Source: CAZQFV01 sp964592645 (GTDB lineage: Bacteria; Chloroflexota; Chloroflexia; DTKN01). Taken from it: 64,000 bases of DNA. Below the pieces are notes generated by a model. The model saw nothing but the letters and a program-made list of their open reading frames with translations. It ran no database searches and had not been told where the DNA came from. The stretch spans positions 1 to 64,000 of the forward strand of contig CAZQFV010000019.1 in the NCBI GenBank assembly GCA_964592645.1, written 5' to 3'. The stretch's first letter is position 1; every line of letters starts with the position of its first letter. This document shows positions 50,581 through 58,118 of the stretch, one piece after another. The position numbers and the translations under genes are program-made.

Positions 50581-53026
50581 GGGGCTGAGTATCGACCGTT
50601 GTGGTAGTGTCAACAATCTCCGGGTAGGTCTCGACGTTGCCGGCGTTGTCGCGGGCGCGGCAGCGGAAGTGGTAGGTGCCACCGTTCTCCCCAGTGAAAG
50701 GAGCGGCGGTCTGGGTGGTATGCGTGATCCAATCTGCCCACCCGCCGCCTTGGGAGTTGCAGTCCGCCGAGCAGACCTGCACGTCATAATCTTGAACACC
50801 CGAAGTGCTGTCATTGCCCGACCAGGAAACGGTGAAAACACCGGGACTGTAAGGGGATAGGGCCGCAACCTGGGAGGCCGGCGGAGTAAGGTCCACCGTG
50901 GCCGTCGTCTCAGGGCTGTCGGGATAGAGCTCGCGGTTCCAGGCATTGTCCCAAGCTCGGCAGCGAAACCCATAGGATTGGCCATCCTGCCCCCAGTCAA
51001 ACGCCCCCGTGGTTCCCGCAGTCATCCGGTACAGGTCCACCCAGAGACCATCCGGGAGCGACCGGACCTGCACGTCGAACCCTCGCAGACCCGAGCTGCC
51101 GACGTCGTGACCTGACCAGGTGAGCGAGAAGGCGGCGGTATTCTGGAAGAGCGACAGCGCCCCCATGTTGGAGACAGGTGGATCCGGGTCTGCCAGCGTT
51201 GGCCGCGGCGTCGGCGGCGGTGGTGTGGGCCCCCCGGGGGTCGGAGTTGGCAAGATCGGATAACCGGTAGGCGCCGCCGGAGGCGTAGGTAGAGGTGCAG
51301 TCGTAGGCGGGACCTGGGCCTGACGCCCAGGTTGGAAGGCCCGGAATACCACGGGCAGAAAAGCTTCGTATACGTCTCCCGGCCAGAACTGTTGACCTTG
51401 AGGATCCAGGGGATAGCTGGTCATCACTGAAACCGGCAATGGAGCGTCACTGGTCAGGTTTTGCAGGCCGAGGTACCAGCCCGGGCTGGCCCAGGCATAC
51501 TCGAACAGACACGAGTCGATCTGCGGCAGTCCCGGCGTACAGGACCACTGGAACAACGGAGGAAAGCTCCCATAGAAGAGGCGCGCGTTGCTCAAGTCCG
51601 CACTGGACCAGTAGGTCAGCGCGTGCAGGGGGTAGGTGGCCGGATCCGTGACGTTGATCGGCCAGACGTACCAGTCGCCGATGTCGCCGCGGGGCACGGT
51701 CAAGAGATTGTGCCAGTACCCGTGATAGTCCGCCTGGTCGATGTCGGGTGGGTAGGTCGTGGCCACGGCAACGTTGACAGTCCGAGCGGTTTCGCCCACG
51801 TCCACGGCAAAGTTGTGGGGACCGGATGTAGGGTCGCGCCAGCACATTGCGGTCTTGTCCCAACCAGGGCAGAGGTCGCCGTGGAGGTGCAGTCCCACGT
51901 TATAGTCGGGGTCCGACCAACACGCGGCTCCTTTCAACGGGATGAAGGAAGGGCCGGCGGGCAGCGCGTCAGGGGCCCGGACGTAAAGCAGCTTCATCTG
52001 GTTCGAGTTCAGGTTGATGGAGAATGGAAAGGCCAGGTAAGCCCGCACGCCGTTCACCCGCCCGGCCCCGTACTCGTTATTTTTGTCCGCCATCCACGGG
52101 TCGCCATCCTGTTCGACGGCCGTGCCCTGGAGCAGCGCCTTGATCTCCATCGGTGTGAGAGTGTAGCCGAAACGATCGCGGTAGTGTTCGATCAACAGGG
52201 CGGCTAGCCCAGAAACTTCGGCGGTAGCCTGGCTAGTACCCACAAAACCCAGCCACAGTGTATTGGGCCAAACCACACTATTGAGGCTCATGCTGGAGTA
52301 CACCTTTGCCGTGTACACGTAAGGGCTATCCAAGCAACTCCGGATCTGCCCTCCAGGGGCTACGACATCAGGCTTCATCAGGCCGTCTGCGGTGGGACCC
52401 ACGTTGCTGAAGAGAGCGATCTCGCCCCCTGCACCGGTGGCACCTACCGTGATGACGCTGACGTCCGAGCCTGGCAGGGTAATCTCCGGCGGGATTGGGA
52501 AACAGTTGTCGTTTCCCGCGGCGGCGATCACGGCCACCCCTTGGTTCCGGGCATAATCCAGGGCTGCTTCTATATCGGTGTCATGCGACTCCGGCCATTG
52601 TATGCTGAGGTTGATCACGTCGGCGTGATCGGCGGCGTAGCGGATGCCGACAGCAATGTGTGGAGGATACGCCGAGAGCCCGTAGATGACGTAGCGAACG
52701 TACACATGGTCCGCAATGTTTCCCGGCAGGGACACTACCTCGACCGTCCACGGTGAATGTTCCGGTGGGTATTCCCTGTATATGGGGGCGTTGCGGACAA
52801 CCCGTCCCGCCCCACCCCACGCCGGGTTGGGCACCCCATCCCATTGGCGACCGGTAGGTGAGGTCAGGGTCAGGCGAAAGTCGTTGTTGGAATCCCCCCA
52901 CAACAGCTCGACGTCGATGAAAACTGGGTCGAAGGCGCCGATGGGGTCAAATGGATGTGCTATTACCTCCCCTGGATCAATTGCTTCCCAGTCCCATACC
53001 CAGTTGTACTCCTCATATATGCTCAT
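50324..53026 (-). CDS. Subtilase catalytic second half (Asn and Ser) with repeat domains
   Basis: A 900-residue frame. Near its start a beta-sandwich resembling a P-domain (FIDVELLWGDSNNDFRLTLT) replaces the normal loop. The S8 fold then continues with YAADHADVINLS, AAGNDN (Asn172) and GFVGTSQATAEVSGLAALL (Ser265). Thr/Pro linkers and fibronectin- or Ig-like repeats follow (VFTVSWSGNDSTSGVQDYDV). The catalytic Asp and His are on the separate upstream frame (53023-53496). Residues beyond about 815 (past 50580) are out of frame and are not real. Secreted through its upstream partner. Confidence 0.75.
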   Translation of the reverse strand: MSIYEEYNWVWDWEAIDPGEVIAHPFDPIGAFDPVFIDVELLWGDSNNDFRLTLTSPTGRQWDGVPNPAWGGAGRVVRNAPIYREYPPEHSPWTVEVVSLPGNIADHVYVRYVIYGLSAYPPHIAVGIRYAADHADVINLSIQWPESHDTDIEAALDYARNQGVAVIAAAGNDNCFPIPPEITLPGSDVSVITVGATGAGGEIALFSNVGPTADGLMKPDVVAPGGQIRSCLDSPYVYTAKVYSSMSLNSVVWPNTLWLGFVGTSQATAEVSGLAALLIEHYRDRFGYTLTPMEIKALLQGTAVEQDGDPWMADKNNEYGAGRVNGVRAYLAFPFSINLNSNQMKLLYVRAPDALPAGPSFIPLKGAACWSDPDYNVGLHLHGDLCPGWDKTAMCWRDPTSGPHNFAVDVGETARTVNVAVATTYPPDIDQADYHGYWHNLLTVPRGDIGDWYVWPINVTDPATYPLHALTYWSSADLSNARLFYGSFPPLFQWSCTPGLPQIDSCLFEYAWASPGWYLGLQNLTSDAPLPVSVMTSYPLDPQGQQFWPGDVYEAFLPVVFRAFQPGRQAQVPPTTAPLPTPPAAPTGYPILPTPTPGGPTPPPPTPRPTLADPDPPVSNMGALSLFQNTAAFSLTWSGHDVGSSGLRGFDVQVRSLPDGLWVDLYRMTAGTTGAFDWGQDGQSYGFRCRAWDNAWNRELYPDSPETTATVDLTPPASQVAALSPYSPGVFTVSWSGNDSTSGVQDYDVQVCSADCNSQGGGWADWITHTTQTAAPFTGENGGTYHFRCRARDNAGNVETYPEIVDTTTTVDTQPPATTVDIAPLHLADHFCCLLAGRRCSLWSGLLRHLLPRRVGCRLGTLARSHHGYPGYFLRCSWPYLPLLLTRGGSGRECRTLSSD

Positions 53027-53496
53027 TTTATCTTGACTGGCACGATCTCAGCCTCGTAGGCGATGCCTCGAATAGGACCCCACTGAGAGCTGCCATTGGC
53101 AGCTACGACCCCGGCCACGTGTGTACCGTGGCCGTAGCAATCGGTAAGGTCGTAAGGGGAGATCAAGGTGCCATCCGGGTTGACCCCTTGGCAGTCACGC
53201 ACATCGTCCACGACGTCGTGAGCCAGGTCGGTCCGGACGCGACCCTGGAAAAAGGGATGGTCATCATCCACGCCCGAATCCACCACGGCCACGCGCACGC
53301 CGCTGCCCGCAACGCCGCTTTGCCAGAAGGGGCCTACGGCCATTTGCGCATCGTCCCAGTCGATGCCCCCAGCCTCCAGAGGCTCACCCTGCAAAGCGGG
53401 ATGCAGGAACTCGCCTCGCGCAGAAACGTTCCCTGCCAGCAGGCCGGCTACAAGCAGACTGAGCAGCAGCAGGACCACGGCGCTTTTCGTTTTCAT
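53023..53496 (-). CDS. Subtilase catalytic first half (Asp and His) with signal peptide
   Basis: A 157-residue frame starting with a signal peptide (MKTKSAVVLLLLSLLVAGLL) and then the first part of an S8 protease: VAVVDSGVDDDHPFF (Asp73), CYGHGTHVAGV (His123) and VPVKIK. It stops in an AAAATGA overlap with the next frame, whose ATG opens the second half. Either the gene was broken and is still co-translated, or a -1 shift joins the two. The start lies 10 bp after the I9-like lipoprotein stop. Confidence 0.75.
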   Translation of the reverse strand: MKTKSAVVLLLLSLLVAGLLAGNVSARGEFLHPALQGEPLEAGGIDWDDAQMAVGPFWQSGVAGSGVRVAVVDSGVDDDHPFFQGRVRTDLAHDVVDDVRDCQGVNPDGTLISPYDLTDCYGHGTHVAGVVAANGSSQWGPIRGIAYEAEIVPVKIK

Positions 53497-53506
53497 CGCT
53501 TCCTCC

Positions 53507-54139
53507 TCACGGCCGCTGCCAGCCCCTGGGGGTGATCGGAACGGGGGTGGGTCCCCCCGGTGTCATGCAAGGGGGACGGCCATCAAGGGTAAAGTACATA
53601 CGTGAGCCTAGTTCTACGCTTGTGATGCCCCCTTCCACTGCCAGTTGGGCAACCTTGTCCAGGGGCACGTATCCGTCAACCGAGTGCGTCCAGGTGTACT
53701 GGTCCCTTACCTCGACACCATGTCTTTGTGCCAAGCCAACCGTCTCCGTCATCGTGAGGACCGCCGGATCGTAGCGGATGATAACCGCGGCCGGACGCCA
53801 AGGGATACCCTGCTGCTGGGCCAGGTAGACCGCCCGCCGCAGGCTAAACTCCATCGTCAGGGGCAGCCCCAGGGCTTCGACCGCGGCCTGCTCCGCGTCG
53901 CCCGGTGTTGGCGTGCACTCGGTATTGTAGATTGGCTGGCTAATGTCCACAACATACAGTGGCGTGGGACCATAGTCAAGTGTGCGGCCGGGAGTGGGGG
54001 GCAAGAGGTCGGCCGGTGTCTCGGGTGGTGGGTAAGCAGGTGTGGTACCAACCTGCCCCGGGCCCACCGGGATCTCTCCACAGGCGGCCAGAACTAGGAG
54101 CAAGGTGAGCAGGAACAGAACGGGGAAGCGAGTTTTCAT
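53507..54139 (-). CDS. Lipoprotein with subtilisin-propeptide-like (I9) domain
   Basis: A 210-residue lipoprotein with lipobox LAAC (Cys20) and Pro/Thr linker. Residues about 115-190 show VIIRYDPAVLTMTETVGLAQ, then YTWTHSVDGYVPLDKVAQLA and GGITSVELGSRMYF. This is the beta-alpha-beta-beta-alpha-beta pattern of I9 propeptides, which fold and inhibit subtilases. The subtilase starts 10 bp downstream and itself lacks an obvious propeptide, so this could be a separate membrane-held chaperone or inhibitor. GGGAGG precedes the ATG at 54139; an in-frame start at 54169 is less likely. Confidence 0.7.
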   Translation of the reverse strand: MKTRFPVLFLLTLLLVLAACGEIPVGPGQVGTTPAYPPPETPADLLPPTPGRTLDYGPTPLYVVDISQPIYNTECTPTPGDAEQAAVEALGLPLTMEFSLRRAVYLAQQQGIPWRPAAVIIRYDPAVLTMTETVGLAQRHGVEVRDQYTWTHSVDGYVPLDKVAQLAVEGGITSVELGSRMYFTLDGRPPCMTPGGPTPVPITPRGWQRP

Positions 54140-54244
54140 CGCAGCACCTCCCGAAGAACGAGGAAGCAACTCAACCAGATGTTGAGTTCGCGAGTTGATG
54201 AAACAGGTCTAAGAAGAGCGGGTAGAATGTAGTTGCCTGAGCAT

Positions 54245-54273
54245 ACTATAACATAGAGGACCAGATATGTCAA
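54245..54273 (-). promoter_or_regulatory. Promoter of the I9-like lipoprotein and subtilase
   Basis: Minus strand TTGACA (54273-54268) and TATAGT (54250-54245), spacer 17 bp, about 105 bp before the ATG at 54139. An A/T-rich surround supports it. Confidence 0.75.
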
Positions 54274-54377
54274 TAGAGAATCGGCAACGGGGACCATGAC
54301 CGTTTAGTCAACATGCCCCAGGGGGCACCATAAAGGATGAAAATAGCAACCCCAGCTATTTTCAGATCAGTACCGAG

Positions 54378-54674
54378 TTAGGCGGCCTTGACCCGATGTC
54401 TCGGCGGTGGCGAGGAGTCCAGTGCATATAGCCCGCTCCCGGCAATCCCGGCTTGGCTGTCCGCGATCAGCGAGTTCGTCAACGTGGCATTGGCCAACAG
54501 GTACAATCCCCCTCCCCGTTCCGTGGCCGTGTCGCCGACGACCCGACTGCCGGCCGCCGCGAGGCGGCACAAGCGGGATCCAAAGTGATCCACTGTGACC
54601 CGGACCCCGCCGGGAAAGTGGTAGACCGGCCGGCCGGCGTCCGGGGGGCGGCTGGTGACCAGGACCAGGTACAC
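54378..54674 (-). pseudogene. Remnant of a right-handed beta-helix surface protein
   Basis: About 98 residues include GDTATERGGGLYLLANATLT and SLIADSQAGIAGSGLYALDS, the pattern of polymorphic/beta-helix repeats. The N-terminal part and the rest of the repeats are missing, and no signal sequence is present. The fragment stands between the secreted-protein block and the defence-like cassette, so it may mark an old recombination junction. Confidence 0.55.
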
Positions 54675-54697
54675 CTGGCCGGCATAGCGCCGCTTTA

Positions 54698-55492
54698 CTA
54701 ACCCTGGCCATCAAGAGCCGACCAGCCGGTTTTGATCAAGTGGGGACAATGGCGCTGCCCATAGGCCAGGCTCTCCCGATAGCGGCGGGGGATTTCCGTT
54801 CTGCCAATGTTCTTGGGGTCGTAGTAGATGTCGGCCCCAGTTTCGACTCGCACATAGGCTCGATAGAGGGCCTCGAGCCGTTCCTGCAGCAGCCCGCGGA
54901 TTTCCACGACCCGCACGTCGTAGCCCAGCTGGCGGAGCTTTCCCCGCAGCGGTTGGTTCACATAGCCCGAACAGATCTCGATGCGCCGCGTTTGCGGGGT
55001 CGCGCCGAAACGCGCCAGGAGCTGCACGGCTAGCTCCGCGTATTTCTCCAGGTAGAGCTTGGTGGCAAAAGGCGTGGCGCTATCGTCCCGGAAGTATTCC
55101 ACCGGCACCGTGGCCGTCTCGACGGTGGTCTCGTCGGACACTCCCACCATCACGCCGCACAGCGGGAATCCCCACCCGGCGTCATCGATCCGCAGCGCCG
55201 GGAGGTCCGGCGGGGTAAGGGAGTCTGGGGCGCCGTTCACGAGCTGGTCCAGCACGAGCAGGTCCACGCAGACAATGCTATGCCCACGTTTCTTGGGACT
55301 GAAAGTGTACACCTTCACGTTCCACTTGGGCGAGACGCCGTGGCCCTCGACCCCCATATAGGATGTCAACAGATAGGGATTGTTCTCGGCACGCCGGACC
55401 ACCAGCCCTTGCGCTGCGGCCTGCTCGAGCTGCGCGATGATGAACTCGACCTCGGGGGTGGTGAAAACCTGCTTGGCAAGGTCTATGCGCAT
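54698..55492 (-). CDS. Uncharacterised protein at the end of the defence-like cassette
   Basis: A 264-residue soluble protein beginning MRIDLAKQVFTTPEVEF. It has a beta-rich middle (KWNVKVYTFSPKKRGHSIVCVDLL) and a later alpha/beta unit, RRIEICSGYVNQPLRGKLRQLGYDV at about residues 184-208, followed by a helix with RLEALYRAYVR. No family is recognised; an RNase H-like or nuclease-associated fold is conceivable. It overlaps the upstream PD-(D/E)XK-like gene by 10 bp, so it is the last gene of that operon. Confidence 0.65.
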   Translation of the reverse strand: MRIDLAKQVFTTPEVEFIIAQLEQAAAQGLVVRRAENNPYLLTSYMGVEGHGVSPKWNVKVYTFSPKKRGHSIVCVDLLVLDQLVNGAPDSLTPPDLPALRIDDAGWGFPLCGVMVGVSDETTVETATVPVEYFRDDSATPFATKLYLEKYAELAVQLLARFGATPQTRRIEICSGYVNQPLRGKLRQLGYDVRVVEIRGLLQERLEALYRAYVRVETGADIYYDPKNIGRTEIPRRYRESLAYGQRHCPHLIKTGWSALDGQG

Positions 55493-56445
55493 CGGAGTCC
55501 GTACTTTTCTTCGAAATCGCCGACCCAGGGATATTGTCCCGCGTCCTTGAGTTGGGCCACAACCTGCTGGATGCTGATTTGCCCAACGCGTGCGTGTAGC
55601 GGCACCGGCACCAGGTCCAGCAGAAAGGCGAGCAACCCCCGTCGCTGGCCATTTCGCCCGCGGCACTCAAAGGTCGGGCTCCGCGCGTCGCTCAGCAGTA
55701 CGAACGTGCCGCCGTGCTCGACGGCAAACAGCACTTCCCGGAAGAACTGGTAGTGCAGCGCCAGGATGCACATGCTGTCGCTCCCCGGCGGGCCGGCCAG
55801 GAACCCGTGCTTTTCCAAGAGGACCCAGTAGCGGCGCCCGAGATGATGCAAGTAGCACCGGGAAAAGTCCTGGGCCGGGTTCCGGCCATCGCAATCGCCG
55901 GCCCGGAACACCGAGCAGCCTCCGAACCCCTTTTCCACCAGCTTGGCCTCGACGAACAGGCAGGGCTTCCCGTCGCCGTCCCGAAAGACCAGGTCGATGG
56001 ACGTGGGCTGGCCGGCGTCCTCATGGAACACTGTTCGGTCCTCGTATTCGAGGTCGGCCGCCACGATGCCGGCCGGCCAGGTGAGGCCCTGCTGCGCCAA
56101 GACCGGCGCCAGAACGTCCACCTGCTTGCGCACGATGAGCGGCCCGACCAGGTTAAAGAGCATGGCCTGGCTGCTCAGGCCGTGATGGATATACTTGTGG
56201 AGCGGGAATCCCTGACCCTGCGCTACCCGGCGCTCCTGTTCGCTGCGGATATAGGAAGCGACGGCCGGGTCGATGATGTTTTGTGGCCACTGGTCTATCT
56301 CCGCCAGGATGTAGTGGTAACGGGGATGCACGGCCGCGCCCCGCTCTGCGAACCAGGTGGCCGCGGCGTGCTGCAGCAGCTCCTCGAATTGCCGATGGCG
56401 CGGGTAGGGCCAACTCCGGGCGCGGCGGCGACTGCTTTCGGACAT
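55483..56445 (-). CDS. PD-(D/E)XK-like nuclease candidate, unknown family
   Basis: A 320-residue protein. The segment PTSIDLVFRDGDG followed by PCLFVEAKLVEKGFGG (about 175-205) places Asp, then Glu-x-Lys, as in PD-(D/E)XK nucleases. A Cys-containing strand and FSRCYLHHLGRRYWVLLEKHG follow. Upstream helices (FEELLQHAAATWFAERGAAV) look like a recognition region. ATG at 56445 follows AGGAGG at five bases. It would cut DNA in the cytoplasm; target specificity is unknown. It overlaps the following gene by 10 bp. Confidence 0.65.
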   Translation of the reverse strand: MSESSRRRARSWPYPRHRQFEELLQHAAATWFAERGAAVHPRYHYILAEIDQWPQNIIDPAVASYIRSEQERRVAQGQGFPLHKYIHHGLSSQAMLFNLVGPLIVRKQVDVLAPVLAQQGLTWPAGIVAADLEYEDRTVFHEDAGQPTSIDLVFRDGDGKPCLFVEAKLVEKGFGGCSVFRAGDCDGRNPAQDFSRCYLHHLGRRYWVLLEKHGFLAGPPGSDSMCILALHYQFFREVLFAVEHGGTFVLLSDARSPTFECRGRNGQRRGLLAFLLDLVPVPLHARVGQISIQQVVAQLKDAGQYPWVGDFEEKYGLRCA

Positions 56446-56498
56446 ATCTACCTCCTGTTGCGGGCGAACCGCAGGAACGGGCATCGGCTCCACCGTCG

Positions 56499-57035
56499 TC
56501 ACCGGAACATCGCCAGCAGCGTGCCCTGTTCCGCTGACAGGAGCCAACGCGGGTTGCGTGGCGCCGGCCAGAGTTCGGCCGCGTCCCACAGCGGCCGCGT
56601 GACGCTGGCGGCGATGCCCAGTTTGACCCCCCGCGCGCGCAGCGCGGCGACGAGTTCGCGCGCGTCAAACAGGTACACCGCGGCGATCACCCAGGGATGG
56701 GCCGCGCCTCGGGAGGACCCGGCCGCGGTTCGCGGGGCGGTCAGCACCAGGTAGTCGTTGGGCAGGGCCCGCGGGTTGACGTCGAGCAGGCCGGCGTGGT
56801 GGGTATACCACTTGACGTTTACGCGCCGGCCGGCCAGCGGCCCGGTTGTGAAGCGCCCATCACTGCCTTTGTGGGCCGCGGATGACTCCAGCGCGATGTC
56901 AAATACGGCCGCAGCGATGTATTCACCCACGTGGCCGGCGTGGGCCGGCCGGCCGATCAGGGCGGCGATCTCTTGATCCACGGCGTTCCTGGTTTTGATG
57001 AGTTCGGCCAGTTGGGCCAGGTGCGGTGTCGGCAT
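56499..57035 (-). CDS. Uncharacterised 178-residue protein, possibly DUF6998-like
   Basis: A compact protein starting with a helical pair (LAELIKTRNAVDQEIAALIG), then HVGEYIAAAVFDIAL and GRRVNVKWYTHHAGLLDVNP, with LVLTAPR and VYLFD strands. I think it belongs to an uncharacterised family (DUF6998-like) seen near restriction genes, but I cannot verify that. A Glu in GEYIAA and the Lys in VNVKWY could form a nuclease-type site. It lies nine bases after the EEP gene, so the two are co-transcribed. Confidence 0.6.
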   Translation of the reverse strand: MPTPHLAQLAELIKTRNAVDQEIAALIGRPAHAGHVGEYIAAAVFDIALESSAAHKGSDGRFTTGPLAGRRVNVKWYTHHAGLLDVNPRALPNDYLVLTAPRTAAGSSRGAAHPWVIAAVYLFDARELVAALRARGVKLGIAASVTRPLWDAAELWPAPRNPRWLLSAEQGTLLAMFR

Positions 57036-57044
57036 ATCCTCACC

Positions 57045-57902
57045 TCACGTCGATCTCTGTCCGGCCGGACAATCGGGCCGAAAGTGCGCCGCGATCGGCG
57101 CGTGGTCGCTCAGCCCCTGCTCGCGCGGCACCTGGATGTAGCGGCACATCGCGGCGTTCAACACGGGCGCGGCAAAGATGTGGTCGAAGCGGCGGCGGGC
57201 GATGCAGCGCCCCTTGCGCCACAGGAACCAGGAGTAGTCCGCCACGCCGTACCCGTTGACGGCGCGGAAGGCGTCGGGTAGATCGAAGGCGGCCAGACCG
57301 GCCAGCACGCTGCGCTCAGCACTGTCCCAGCGCTCCCAGGCCGGTGGCGGCGGCAGCGGCGCGCCGTCGGGTGCCAGGTCCTGGCCCCAGGTGGCAATCT
57401 GCCCGTCGGGTGTCTCGGCCTGCGGCGTGTTGAGGTCGCCGCAGAGGATACGGAGACACCCGGCCGGCCGCGCCAGACGCCGGTAGATGCCTTCGATAGT
57501 CTCCACTTTGAGCATACCGTGCGAGGCCCCGCAGGGGATGTGGGCCGTGTGGACCTCGATCTCGCCCCAGGGGCCGGCCAGCATCGCTGAAAGGACCCGC
57601 TCCGGCCAGGGTACGGGAAACTCGCCGGGGTCGAGTGGGGTAAGAGGCCAGCGGGCGGCGAGCAGTTCGCCGTAGCGCCGGGAACCGGTGAGGCGGGTGG
57701 GGTCGGCGGCGAGGGCAAAGCTGTCCACGGTGTAGGGCAGGCCAGCCTCCCGGAGCCCTGCGCGCCAGACCGGCACCGTGTGGGCGCGGACCTCTTGCAG
57801 GGCGACCAGGTCGGGCGCCTGCCCGGCGAGGAAGGCGATCTGTTCGGCCAACCGGGTCACCCGGCTGGCCACGTTCCACGAGATCAGCGACAGTTGGGCC
57901 AT
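57045..57902 (-). CDS. Endonuclease/exonuclease/phosphatase (EEP) family protein
   Basis: A 285-residue EEP-fold phosphodiesterase. Conserved catalytic words are SWNVAS (Asn), LVALQEVRA (Glu), HTAHIPCG (His), CGDLNTP (Asp, Asn) and GLSDHAPI (Asp, His), all intact. Such enzymes act on DNA ends, nucleotides or phospho-esters. The ATG at 57902 has GAGG six bases upstream. An in-frame ATG at 57941 overlaps the stop of the 44-residue gene as TGATG and could start by reinitiation. It is inside the leftward cassette, nine bases before the next gene. Confidence 0.85.
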   Translation of the reverse strand: MAQLSLISWNVASRVTRLAEQIAFLAGQAPDLVALQEVRAHTVPVWRAGLREAGLPYTVDSFALAADPTRLTGSRRYGELLAARWPLTPLDPGEFPVPWPERVLSAMLAGPWGEIEVHTAHIPCGASHGMLKVETIEGIYRRLARPAGCLRILCGDLNTPQAETPDGQIATWGQDLAPDGAPLPPPPAWERWDSAERSVLAGLAAFDLPDAFRAVNGYGVADYSWFLWRKGRCIARRRFDHIFAAPVLNAAMCRYIQVPREQGLSDHAPIAAHFRPDCPAGQRST

Positions 57903-57940
57903 GCTCCGCCTCGAGGCACTGCGGCTCCTCGTCGTGCTCA

Positions 57941-58075
57941 TCAGCCCATGGCAGAGGCTATCCGCTCGTCCAGGATAAAGTGCGGATCGTAGCGAGCAGG
58001 TTTCCGACCAAAGACCTCATAGATCGGGGCCTGCGGCGGCCGGATGTCCTTGAAGATTTCGCCGGTGGTGGCCAT
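57941..58075 (-). CDS. 44-residue protein in the cassette
   Basis: MATTGEIFKDIRPPQAPIYE at the start, then VFGRKPARYDPHFILDERIA and a short end. AGGAGG lies seven bases before the ATG, a stronger site than those of several larger genes here. The spacing (43 bp after the KAP gene and 38 bp before the EEP start) supports real expression. No family is recognised. It may be a small regulator or a peptide partner of the NTPase. Confidence 0.65.
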   Translation of the reverse strand: MATTGEIFKDIRPPQAPIYEVFGRKPARYDPHFILDERIASAMG

Positions 58076-58118
58076 TGGTTTTCCTCCTGTCAAATCTCCG
58101 CGATCATCCGCGGGGGTG

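Noticed and set aside
49609..51000. Full 463-codon frame as an independent gene
   Set aside because: Only the part after about 50580 matches protease-type repeats; the first part overlaps real sequence in another frame.
54338..54364. 10-bp hairpin as terminator of the subtilase operon
   Set aside because: It lies upstream of that operon and lacks a T run in either direction; its role is unclear.
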